Assembly: GCF_000966975.1 (NCBI RefSeq)
Contig: NZ_JZWV01000948.1
Location: 1 to 8,156, forward strand
Source: Streptomyces katrae
GTDB lineage: Bacteria > Actinomycetota > Actinomycetes > Streptomycetales > Streptomycetaceae
Length of the DNA: 8,156 bases
Direction of reading: 5' to 3'
The position numbers and the translations under genes were made by a program. The first letter of the stretch is position 1. Each line of letters opens with the position of its first letter. The notes below the pieces were generated by a model. That model saw only the letters and a list, made by a program, of their open reading frames with translations. It was not told the origin of the DNA and did no database searches. Below are positions 1 to 5,443 of the stretch, in pieces.

Positions 1-144
1 CGGCCCCTGGCCAGGCCGCCGGTCCGGCCCCTGGCCAGGCCGCCGGTCCGGCCCCTGGCCAGACCATGAACCCGGCCCCTGGCCTCGCCGTGGACCCGGC
101 CCCCGGCCTCGCCGTGGACCCGGCCCCCAGTTCCGCCGTCCGCG
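1..144 (+). repeat. 24-bp tandem repeat, six units, in frame with the MFS gene
   Basis: Units begin at 1, 25, 49, 73, 97 and 121, all in one 24-bp register. The first two units are identical and the third matches them for its first 14 bases. Units four and five are nearly identical to each other, and the sixth has decayed. Every unit starts with CGGCCCC. The period is eight codons, so in the frame of the downstream transporter the array encodes a Pro/Ala/Gly-rich octapeptide (APGQAAGP, then APGLAVDP). The array is cut by the left edge, so total copy number is unknown. Gain or loss of a unit would keep the reading frame. Confidence 0.9.
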
Positions 145-1478
145 CGGGACGGGTACCCGGGCCGGAGGCAGAGACCGCGTCCGGTGGGCTGATCGCACAG
201 TTGCGGCGGCCGCCCGGTGGGCGCGACGCGCGGATCATGCTGCTCGCCCAGCTCCTCGACCGCACCGGAACGGGCGTCTGGGCCGCCTCCTCCGTCCTCT
301 TCTTCACCTTCGTCGTCGGCCTCGACGCCGGCCGCCTCGGCGTCATGCTCGGCGTCGGTGCCATCGCCGGCATCGCCGGCTCCCCGCTCGCCGGCCACCT
401 CGCCGACCGGTTCCCCGTACGCCCCCTCCTGATCGCCTGTCACCTGCTGCGGCTCGCCGCCCTCTGCGCCATGCTCGTCGTCACCCGCTTCGAGCTGCTC
501 CTGCTGATCGTCGCCCTCACCCAGCTCGGCGACCGGGCGGCCAAGACCCTCGAAATGCTCTTCGCCACCCGGGTGGCCGGCGAACGCCGCGCCACCTACC
601 AGGCCCTGTCGCGCAGCGCCGCCAACGCCGGCTACGCCGTCGGCGCGGGAATCGCCGCCATCGGCCTCGCCGTGGGCACCCGGGACGCGTACGAGGTCCT
701 GATCCTCGGCAACGCCCTGTCCTTCCTCGCCGCCTCGCTGCTGATCTGGCGCACCCGGGAACCGCACGGGCACGGCCGCCTGGTCGCCGCCGCCACCCGC
801 CCGGCGGGGGAGGGCGGCGACCAGGACGGGACCGCGCCCGCCGCCGGCTCCGGTCCCGCCCGCAGGAGCCCCTGGCGGGACCGGGGCTACCTCCGCTTCG
901 TCCTCCTGGACATGCCGCTCAACCTCGACGACTCCCTCCTCAACGTCGGACTGCCGCTGTGGCTCGTCCACCACACCGACGCCCCGCACGCCGTCGTCCC
1001 GGCGTTCCTCGCCCTCAACACCGTGCTCGTCGTCGTCCTCCAGCTCACCGTGTCCGCGAAGGTGAGCACCCCGCGCCAGGCGGCCGGCGCCGTCGCCTGG
1101 TACGGGCTGTTCCTGTTCGCCGCCTGCGCCCTCCTCGCGCTCACCCCCGCCCACGGCCCCCGGACCGCCTCCGCCACCCTGCTCGGCGCGGCCGTCCTCG
1201 TCACCGCCGCGGAGCTGGTGCGTTCCGTGTGCTCCTGGGAACTGGCCGTCTCCCTCGCCCCTCAGGAGGCGCGGGCCGCCTACCTGGGCGTGGCCGGCAT
1301 CTCCCCGTCCGCCCAGAAGGCCGCCGGCCCGCTGCTGCTGACCGGCGCCGTCATGGCCGCGGGCCCGGCGGGCTGGCTGGCCCTCGGCGCGGGCGTCACG
1401 GCCCTGGCCCTGCTCCAGCGCCGGACCGCCCTGCACCGCCTGGACACCGTCCGCCCCGCGCCCGCCGCCGTACGCTGA
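66..1478 (+). CDS. MFS transporter, N-terminus possibly truncated by window edge
   Basis: Integral membrane protein of the major facilitator superfamily, probably a proton-coupled exporter or permease; the substrate cannot be told. From ATG 66 it is 470 aa. Residues 1-55 are a low-complexity Pro/Ala repeat tail and linker, followed by hydrophobic segments from about residue 57. The loop between helices 2 and 3 carries the MFS motif A as GHLADRFPVR (about 110-119). A hydrophilic loop rich in Gly, Pro and Arg (about 230-275) splits the two halves, giving the usual 6+6 layout. Start choice is uncertain: ATG 66 has no Shine-Dalgarno sequence, lies inside the repeat array, and the same frame is open upstream to base 3 encoding the same octapeptide. 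The true start may therefore lie left of the window, or the functional core may start later. A strong hairpin follows the stop. Family assignment is firm, function is not. Confidence 0.85.
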   Translation: MNPAPGLAVDPAPGLAVDPAPSSAVRAGRVPGPEAETASGGLIAQLRRPPGGRDARIMLLAQLLDRTGTGVWAASSVLFFTFVVGLDAGRLGVMLGVGAIAGIAGSPLAGHLADRFPVRPLLIACHLLRLAALCAMLVVTRFELLLLIVALTQLGDRAAKTLEMLFATRVAGERRATYQALSRSAANAGYAVGAGIAAIGLAVGTRDAYEVLILGNALSFLAASLLIWRTREPHGHGRLVAAATRPAGEGGDQDGTAPAAGSGPARRSPWRDRGYLRFVLLDMPLNLDDSLLNVGLPLWLVHHTDAPHAVVPAFLALNTVLVVVLQLTVSAKVSTPRQAAGAVAWYGLFLFAACALLALTPAHGPRTASATLLGAAVLVTAAELVRSVCSWELAVSLAPQEARAAYLGVAGISPSAQKAAGPLLLTGAVMAAGPAGWLALGAGVTALALLQRRTALHRLDTVRPAPAAVR

Positions 1479-1535
1479 AGAAGGACGCCGAAGTCGCCTG
1501 ACGGACGGCCTCCCGGCCCACCGGGCCGCCCCGCC

Positions 1536-1575
1536 CCCGTACCGGGGCGGTGCGATTGCCCCGCCCCGGTACGGG
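1536..1575 (+). terminator. Perfect 15-bp inverted repeat between MFS and CBS genes
   Basis: Left arm CCCGTACCGGGGCGG (1536-1550) and right arm CCGCCCCGGTACGGG (1561-1575) are exact reverse complements, with a 10-nt loop TGCGATTGCC. A second, smaller hairpin (CGGCCC-ACC-GGGCCG, 1514-1528) precedes it. It begins 57 nt after the MFS stop and ends 40 nt before the CBS start. No T-run follows, which is common for Streptomyces terminators. It could also be a structured 5' leader of the CBS gene. Confidence 0.65.
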
Positions 1576-1606
1576 TAGCCGCCAGGTTGGAGCCGTATCC
1601 GGCACT

Positions 1607-1613
1607 GGAGGAG
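1607..1613 (+). promoter_or_regulatory. Ribosome binding site deciding the CBS gene start
   Basis: GGAGGAG lies just before ATG 1616. The same frame opens earlier at GTG 1550, but that codon sits at the end of the left hairpin arm and has no comparable ribosome binding site, so ATG 1616 is preferred. Confidence 0.7.
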
Positions 1614-1615
1614 CC

Positions 1616-2038
1616 ATGACCCGCCGCGTGCACGAGGTGATGACCGGGAATCCCGTCACCGTCGAGAAGCTGACGTCGCTCGCGGAGGCGGCACGGGTGA
1701 TGCGCGACGCCGACATCGGTGACGTGCTCGTCGTCGACGAGGGGCGCCTGCGGGGCATCCTCACCGACCGTGACCTCGTCGTGCGCGCCATGGCCGACAA
1801 CAGGGACCCCGCCGAGACGACCGTACAGGCCGTCTGCACCACCGACCCGGTCACCGTCGGCCCCGACGACGGGGTCGACGAGGCCATCGCCCTCATGCGG
1901 CGCAAGGCACTGCGCCGTCTGCCGGTGGTCAGCGGGAACGGCGAGCTCGTCGGGGTGGTCAGCCTGGGCGACCTCGTGGTGGAACAGGATCCGGGGTCGG
2001 CCCTCGCGGCGATCGCGGCGGCCGGGCACGACAGCTGA
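1616..2038 (+). CDS. Tandem CBS-domain protein (Hrp1-like)
   Basis: A 140-aa soluble protein made almost entirely of two CBS modules, roughly residues 12-59 and 76-123. Such stand-alone CBS pairs bind adenine nucleotides or related ligands and act as energy or stress sensors. Mycobacterium tuberculosis Hrp1 has the same size and architecture. The first module ends with GILTDRDLV (48-55), the typical end of a CBS motif with the Thr/Asp pair used for ribose and phosphate contacts. The second ends with GVVSLGDLV (113-121), keeping the Asp but with Ser in place of Thr. The Cys at residue 74 lies between the modules. No catalytic domain is attached, so it probably acts by binding a ligand or partner. 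It is followed 47 bp later by a small same-strand gene, suggesting a two-gene unit. No binding site for a hypoxia regulator was recognised upstream. Confidence 0.9.
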   Translation: MTRRVHEVMTGNPVTVEKLTSLAEAARVMRDADIGDVLVVDEGRLRGILTDRDLVVRAMADNRDPAETTVQAVCTTDPVTVGPDDGVDEAIALMRRKALRRLPVVSGNGELVGVVSLGDLVVEQDPGSALAAIAAAGHDS

Positions 2039-2070
2039 GGGGTGGCGCGCCGCCGGGCGCGGCACGGAGC

Positions 2071-2078
2071 GGAGGAGG
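2071..2078 (+). promoter_or_regulatory. Strong Shine-Dalgarno for the 86-aa gene
   Basis: GGAGGAGG followed by a 7-nt spacer and ATG 2086. It fixes the start and argues that this short frame is truly translated. Confidence 0.75.
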
Positions 2079-2085
2079 TGTCGTC

Positions 2086-2346
2086 ATGAACGCGTACGTA
2101 CCCCTGGTCTCGGTGGCGGACGGCGGGCTGCTGATCCCCGCCGACGAGGTCACGGCCCTGCTGCGGCGCTTGGCGGGCGGCTGGCTGCACTCGGTGTACG
2201 ACGGCGAGACGGACCTCGACCCGGGCACGACCCTGGGGCTGGCCAACGTACTGGTGGAGCTCGCCGACCAGATCGACGTGGAGTGCATCGGCTTCATGCC
2301 CCTCGCGGACGAGGACCCCGACGCGACCGGCCCGCCGCCGCCCTGA
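2086..2346 (+). CDS. Small conserved actinobacterial protein (DUF6213-like)
   Basis: An 86-aa acidic soluble protein with no signal peptide, membrane segment or metal motif. Visible blocks are a hydrophobic start (YVPLVSVADGGLLIPADEV), an amphipathic segment with LLRRLAGGWLHSVYDG, and a helix-like stretch LANVLVELADQIDVECIGF, ending in a Pro-rich tail. The pattern resembles a family of short Streptomyces proteins that I recall as DUF6213; the name is from memory and the function is unknown. The strong ribosome binding site and high GC3 support coding. It follows the CBS gene closely, so it may be cotranscribed with it, and it ends just before a convergent terminator. Confidence 0.75.
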   Translation: MNAYVPLVSVADGGLLIPADEVTALLRRLAGGWLHSVYDGETDLDPGTTLGLANVLVELADQIDVECIGFMPLADEDPDATGPPPP

Positions 2347-2410
2347 GCGACCGGCGACGATGGCCGGAATCTCCCCCGTCCGGCCACCGCAGCGGCCCGG
2401 CGCCCGTGAA

Positions 2411-2450
2411 CGCCGACGCCCCGGCGCGGGAGGGCGCCGGGGCGTCAGCG
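2411..2450. terminator. Bidirectional terminator between convergent genes
   Basis: GACGCCCCGGCGC (2415-2427) pairs perfectly with GCGCCGGGGCGTC (2434-2446) around the loop GGGAGG. After one C-A mismatch three more pairs (CGC/GCG) extend the stem to 2411-2450. It lies between the stop of the 86-aa gene (2346) and the stop of the minus-strand permease (2477), the expected position for a terminator shared by convergent units. No T-tract on either side. Confidence 0.8.
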
Positions 2451-2476
2451 GTGCGTGGCAGGGGGAGGGGGCGGGA

Positions 2477-4009
2477 TCAGACGATGCCCTCCGCGATGTC
2501 CGCCTGCTCGCGGGCGGTCCCGTAGGCGGACGGGGTGCCGTACGAGCGGCGGGCCGCGTACCACCAGATGCTCGCAAGGACCAGGACGACCGCCAGGGCG
2601 ATCACCGCGTAGTTCATCGAGTCGATCGTCACCGGGGACTTCTGCGGCAGGCAGAACAGGACGGTGACCACGGCCACCCACACGACCGCGACCCAGCCGA
2701 CCGGCCGGCTCCAGCGGCCCAGGCTCCACGGCCCGGGCACGAACCGGTCGCCGGCGCGCAGCCGCAGGTAGATCGGGATCGCGTAGGCCGGGGTGATGCC
2801 GATGACGTTGATGGCCGTCACGGCACCGTACGCGGTGGCCGACCACAGCGAGGGCAGGGCGAGGACGCCGGCCACGGCGACGGAGAGCCAGACGGCCGGG
2901 ACCGGGGTCTGGGTGCGGCCGCTGACCTTGCGCCACACGGACGAGCCGGGGAGCGCGTTGTCACGGCTGAAGGCGAAGACCATCCGGCTCGCCGCGGCGA
3001 CCTCGGCGTTGCCGCAGAAGAGCTGCGCCACGATGACGACGAGCAGCAGGGCCTTCGCGCCGCCCGCGCCCAGGGCGTCGAGGAAGATCTGGGCGGGCGG
3101 GACGCCGGTGGCGCTGCCCGCGACGGCCGCGTAGTCCTGGATGGCGAAGGTGAGCCCGGCGAGCAGCGCGAACCCGGCGAGCCAGGAGGCCCAGATGGAC
3201 CGGACGATGCCCTTGGCCGCGGAGACGGAGGCGTTGGAGGTCTCCTCCGAGAGGTGCGCGGAGGCGTCGTAGCCGGAGAAGGTGTACTGGGCGAGCAGCA
3301 GGCCGACGGCGGCCACGTAGAACGGGTTGGCCCAGCCGGTGTCGTTGACGAACTTCGTGAAGACGAACGAGACCGACTGGTGGTGGTCGGGAACGAAGGC
3401 CAGGGCGCCGACGATCAGCGCGACGCCGCCCAGGTGCCACCAGACGCTGACCGAGTTGAGCACGCTGACCAGGCGGACGCCGAAGAGGTTGAGCGCGGCG
3501 TGCAGCAGCAGGAACGCCAGGAAGATCAGGAAGGTCGAGCCGGGGGTGGGCACGAAGCCGAACTGGAGGTTCAGGAAGGCCCCGGTGAACATCGCGGCGC
3601 CGTAGTCGATGCCGGCGATGGCGCCGAGCAGCCCGAGCAGGTTCAGCCAGCCCGTGTACCAGCCCCAGCGGCGACCGCCGAGCCGGTCGGCCATGTAGTA
3701 GAGCGCGCCGGAGGTGGGGTACGCACTGGTCACCTCGGCCAGGGCGAGGCCCACGCAGAGGACGAAGAGGCCCACACCGGCCCAGCCCCACAGCATCACG
3801 GACGGGCCGCCGGTGCCGAGGCCGAAGCCGTACAGGGTCATGCAGCCGGACAGCACGGATATGACCGAGAAGCTGATGGCGAAGTTGCCGAAGCCGCCCA
3901 TCCGGCGGGCGAGGACGGGCTGGTAGCCGAGTTCCCTGAGCCGCTCCTCCTCGTCCTTGAGGGGCGGGGCCTGATGGTCCGGGCGGGCTGCCGGAGTGGT
4001 GCGTGACAC
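2477..4009 (-). CDS. APC-superfamily amino acid/amine permease
   Basis: A 510-aa secondary transporter of the amino acid-polyamine-organocation superfamily, most like the amino acid/choline transporter subgroup that includes GABA permeases. It should import an amino acid, GABA, choline or polyamine; the substrate is not resolved. The cytoplasmic N-terminus (1-38, with LKDEEERLRELGYQPVLARRM) precedes about twelve hydrophobic segments. Diagnostic features are GGFGNFAISFSVISVLSG in the first helix (38-55), the conserved E92 and YPTSGALYYMADRLGG (97-112), FSGYDASAHLSEET (244-257) and the SRDNALPG loop (348-355). The start is GTG 4009, with GGAGG on the minus strand at 4021-4017 and a 7-nt spacer. 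The frame extends upstream to 4252, but that part is low-complexity Pro/Arg sequence overlapping the preceding gene, so it is excluded. It lies 82 bp downstream of the 326-aa gene on the same strand and ends at a shared convergent terminator. Confidence 0.88.
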   Translation of the reverse strand: MSRTTPAARPDHQAPPLKDEEERLRELGYQPVLARRMGGFGNFAISFSVISVLSGCMTLYGFGLGTGGPSVMLWGWAGVGLFVLCVGLALAEVTSAYPTSGALYYMADRLGGRRWGWYTGWLNLLGLLGAIAGIDYGAAMFTGAFLNLQFGFVPTPGSTFLIFLAFLLLHAALNLFGVRLVSVLNSVSVWWHLGGVALIVGALAFVPDHHQSVSFVFTKFVNDTGWANPFYVAAVGLLLAQYTFSGYDASAHLSEETSNASVSAAKGIVRSIWASWLAGFALLAGLTFAIQDYAAVAGSATGVPPAQIFLDALGAGGAKALLLVVIVAQLFCGNAEVAAASRMVFAFSRDNALPGSSVWRKVSGRTQTPVPAVWLSVAVAGVLALPSLWSATAYGAVTAINVIGITPAYAIPIYLRLRAGDRFVPGPWSLGRWSRPVGWVAVVWVAVVTVLFCLPQKSPVTIDSMNYAVIALAVVLVLASIWWYAARRSYGTPSAYGTAREQADIAEGIV

Positions 4010-4036
4010 GGGGGTGCCTCCATGGGGGTGGAGCAC

Positions 4037-4066
4037 GGGGACGGGGGGGAGGGGGGCGAGCGGGGG
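4037..4066 (+). other. G-quadruplex-capable run upstream of the permease
   Basis: On the plus strand there are four G-tracts of 4, 7, 6 and 5 bases separated by AC, A and CGAGC (4037-4040, 4043-4049, 4051-4056, 4062-4066), with a fifth tract at 4024-4028. This meets the usual G3+ with 1-7-nt-loop pattern. The plus strand is the template for the permease, so the permease leader RNA is C-rich and G-poor here. Folding is inferred from pattern only. Confidence 0.55.
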
Positions 4067-4087
4067 CGCCGCGTGGGGGCGCGGCGC
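4066..4087 (-). terminator. GC hairpin after the 326-aa gene
   Basis: GCGCCGCG (4066-4073) and CGCGGCGC (4080-4087) are perfect inverted repeats with a 6-nt loop. The stem starts 4 nt beyond the stop of the minus-strand gene ending at 4092. It could terminate or attenuate transcription before the permease, or simply protect the 3' end of the message. No U-run follows; the downstream RNA is C-rich. Confidence 0.5.
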
Positions 4088-4091
4088 GAGG

Positions 4092-5072
4092 TCAGTCCCG
4101 GCCGGCCAGGCTCCGTGACCTGGCCTGCAGGAAGACCTCCTCGGCGAGGGCCTGGTCCGAGGGGTCGCGGGTCCGCTGGGCCCACGGCGCGACGGTCCAG
4201 TAGCCGCCCATCGCCTCGAAGACCCGGGCCGCCTCGCCGAACTGGTGGGCACCCCACAGGGCGTGGGCGAGGTGGTTCAGGTCGAGCGGGGAGGCGTACG
4301 CCGGGTCGGCGTACGCGAACCAGGAGTCCAGGGCGTGCAGCGCGTCGCGGACGGCGTCCTCCGCGACCCAGTGCAGGTCCAGGGCGCGCTCCTGGCCGCC
4401 CTCGCGCCGGTACCGCTCGACGTGGACGTAGAGCGGCAGGAGGTGGACGGCCGACCCGGGCGGGGCCGTACCGGCCGCCCAGCGGGCGAAGTTGGCGGCC
4501 TCGGTGCGCGGCCCGGCCGCGCCCGCGTGCACGAACTGCAGCATCCGGTGGTAGGCCTCGCGGTTGAACGGGTCCCGTTCGTCGGCCTGCGCGAGGATTC
4601 CCCAGGGCCCCGGCGGGAGCATGGGGCCGGGCGGCGGCAGCCGGTGCTCGTCCATCTGCCGGTGCCCGTCGAGGAGGGCGAGGGCGAGCAGGCAGACCCA
4701 CGGCACGGGGTCGGACGGGCTGATCGCGGCGCTGGTCCGGCAGGCCTGCCAGGCCTCCTGCCACAGTTCGTGCGTACGGGGGTGGCCCGCACGGTGGGCG
4801 CGGACGGCACGCTCGACGGCGACCCGGGTGTGCATGACGGACGCGGCGAGGCTGGTGGGCTGCTCGGCCCGCCAGGCCTGGACCACGTCGGAGCCGGCGG
4901 CGACCGCCGCGAGGACCTGGGTGCGCTGGGTCCACAGCCCCCAGCCGTCCGTACGCTCCAGCAGCCGGGCCATCGCCAGCCAGCGCCCCGTGCGCAGGTC
5001 CTGGACGGCGGCGTGCAGGTCCTTGTCGAGGCCGGCGGGGTGGTAGACGGGCCGGAAATCGTTGCCGGCCAT
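4092..5072 (-). CDS. Conserved protein of unknown function, 326 aa
   Basis: I do not recognise a named domain. It is a soluble, probably largely helical protein with no signal peptide or membrane segment. It opens with MAGNDFRPVYHPAGLDKDLHAAV, then has a Trp/Ala-rich helical region (WTQRTQVLAAVAAGSDVVQAWRAEQP), the hydrophobic helix PWVCLLALALLDGH, and a C-terminal stretch LNHLAHALWGAHQFGEAARVFEAMGGYW that resembles a TPR-type helical hairpin. The many Trp and His residues suggest a folded conserved protein. The start is debatable. The frame extends to ATG 5183, giving 363 aa, but those 37 extra codons have about 75% GC at third positions, low for this genome; they contain tandem duplications, and ATG 5183 lacks a Shine-Dalgarno. 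ATG 5072 has only a close GAGG and overlaps the stop of a possible 19-codon ORF. The permease follows 82 bp later on the same strand, but nothing proves a shared function. Confidence 0.75.
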   Translation of the reverse strand: MAGNDFRPVYHPAGLDKDLHAAVQDLRTGRWLAMARLLERTDGWGLWTQRTQVLAAVAAGSDVVQAWRAEQPTSLAASVMHTRVAVERAVRAHRAGHPRTHELWQEAWQACRTSAAISPSDPVPWVCLLALALLDGHRQMDEHRLPPPGPMLPPGPWGILAQADERDPFNREAYHRMLQFVHAGAAGPRTEAANFARWAAGTAPPGSAVHLLPLYVHVERYRREGGQERALDLHWVAEDAVRDALHALDSWFAYADPAYASPLDLNHLAHALWGAHQFGEAARVFEAMGGYWTVAPWAQRTRDPSDQALAEEVFLQARSRSLAGRD

Positions 5073-5131
5073 CACCTCGTCCCGTACGCGGTGCGGCCGC
5101 TTCGGGCTCGTCTCGTGGTCATCGTGGTCAT
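5072..5131 (-). CDS. Possible 19-codon leader ORF
   Basis: On the minus strand ATG at 5131 is preceded by AGGA with a 5-nt spacer and opens a 19-codon frame, MTTMTTRRARSGRTAYGTR. Its TGA (5074-5072) shares one base with ATG 5072 of the next gene (TGATG), the classic arrangement for translational coupling. The peptide has five Arg and six Thr residues, and its Arg codons include AGA, CGA twice and AGG, which are rare in high-GC actinomycetes. It could be a regulatory leader or a chance frame. Its use depends on the downstream gene starting at 5072, not 5183. Confidence 0.3.
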   Translation of the reverse strand: MTTMTTRRARSGRTAYGTR

Positions 5132-5148
5132 CGGGGTCCTGGGGTCCT
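5114..5148. repeat. Two adjacent short tandem duplications
   Basis: On the plus strand CGTGGTCAT occurs twice in direct tandem (5114-5131), then, after one C, GGGGTCCT occurs twice in tandem (5133-5148). The 9-bp unit would preserve a reading frame; the 8-bp unit would not. On the minus strand the second pair supplies two AGGA elements just before the candidate leader ORF. Confidence 0.7.
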
Positions 5149-5186
5149 CGGATCGCATGGAGGTATGGGGATGCGTGAACCATGCG

Positions 5187-5203
5187 CGAACTGTTCGGCG
5201 AAC
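5187..5203. promoter_or_regulatory. Three alternating CGAAC/GTTCG half-sites
   Basis: CGAACTGTTCGGCGAAC consists of CGAAC, GTTCG and CGAAC separated by single bases, so two palindromes overlap with a 6-bp step. It resembles LexA half-sites, but actinobacterial LexA boxes need four bases between CGAAC and GTTCG. It may be an operator for the minus-strand unit; the regulator is unknown. Confidence 0.4.
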
Positions 5204-5242
5204 CCCCGCCGTTGACCCACGGACGGCGCCCTTACCGACCGT

Positions 5243-5255
5243 TGATCGGCGATCA
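5243..5255. promoter_or_regulatory. Palindrome TGATC-GGC-GATCA next to a TATA-like element
   Basis: A perfect 5-bp-arm palindrome with a 3-bp centre that abuts the TATA-like sequence at 5255-5262. This position would suit a repressor site overlapping a promoter core. Both the regulator and the promoter are inferred. Confidence 0.4.
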
Positions 5256-5285
5256 CTATAAGGCGAGTACGGCAAACCGCGCCCG

Positions 5286-5309
5286 GAAACTTTTTCGACC
5301 GTAAGTTTC
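5286..5309. promoter_or_regulatory. Inverted repeat GAAACTT-N10-AAGTTTC
   Basis: Perfect 7-bp A/T-rich arms at 5286-5292 and 5303-5309, centre-to-centre distance 17 bp, within the least GC-rich part of the window. The geometry suits a dimeric regulator contacting the DNA about one and a half helical turns apart. It lies 134 bp upstream of the kinase start, so it could be an operator for the kinase/oxidoreductase unit or its divergent neighbour. Confidence 0.45.
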
Positions 5310-5352
5310 AAGCCAGGAAGGGCATGTGATGTGGCGTCATTCGTACGCTCCG

Positions 5353-5364
5353 CCGTCCGGACGG
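5353..5364. promoter_or_regulatory. 12-bp perfect palindrome CCGTCCGGACGG
   Basis: Self-complementary 12-mer 79 bp before the kinase start codon. In GC-rich DNA such a palindrome can be chance, so it is weak evidence for an operator. Confidence 0.25.
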
Positions 5365-5443
5365 ATCTTGACGTGCCCCCGGCCGCTGGGGAAGGCTTCC
5401 GACCGAAGATCCATTGACCTGCCGGAACGCGGACGGAGTCGTG

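Larger units (their letters stand above)
5184..5443. promoter_or_regulatory. Divergent intergenic control region
   Basis: The non-coding stretch between the minus-strand 326-aa gene and the plus-strand kinase. It is less GC-rich in its middle (about 5240-5340) than anything else in the window and contains several palindromes listed separately. A TATA-like hexamer (TATAAG on plus at 5257, TATAGT on minus at 5260-5255) is present, but I could not pair it with a -35 element at normal spacing on either strand. TTGACC at 5212 and TTGACG at 5368 likewise lack a convincing -10. Promoters must be here but are not assigned. No regulator gene is adjacent within the window. Confidence 0.6.

Noticed and set aside
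1396..2577. Minus-strand 393-codon open frame across the CBS and small genes
   Set aside because: Runs across two well-supported plus-strand genes and two hairpins; Arg/Ser/Pro-rich shadow product.
2360..4006. Plus-strand 548-codon open frame over the permease
   Set aside because: Antisense shadow of the permease; its product is Gly/Asp/Glu/Arg-rich low-complexity sequence, while the minus strand gives a convincing transporter.
4010..4252. 81-residue N-terminal extension of the permease
   Set aside because: Pro/Arg/Ser-rich low-complexity sequence overlapping the preceding gene and the hairpin, while GTG 4009 has an ideal GGAGG at 7 nt.
5187..5197. LexA (SOS) box
   Set aside because: CGAAC and GTTCG are separated by one base, not the four required.
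5212..5240. Sigma-70-type promoter with TTGACC as -35
   Set aside because: No -10 hexamer at 16-19 bp; the nearest candidate, TACCGA, is at 15 bp and matches poorly.
4245..5261. Plus-strand 338-codon open frame over the unknown gene
   Set aside because: Low-complexity shadow; the minus-strand protein has conserved-looking Trp/His-rich blocks.
5324..5340. CRP-like TGTGA-N6 half-site upstream of the kinase
   Set aside because: The second half (GTCAT) does not match TCACA, so only one half-site exists.
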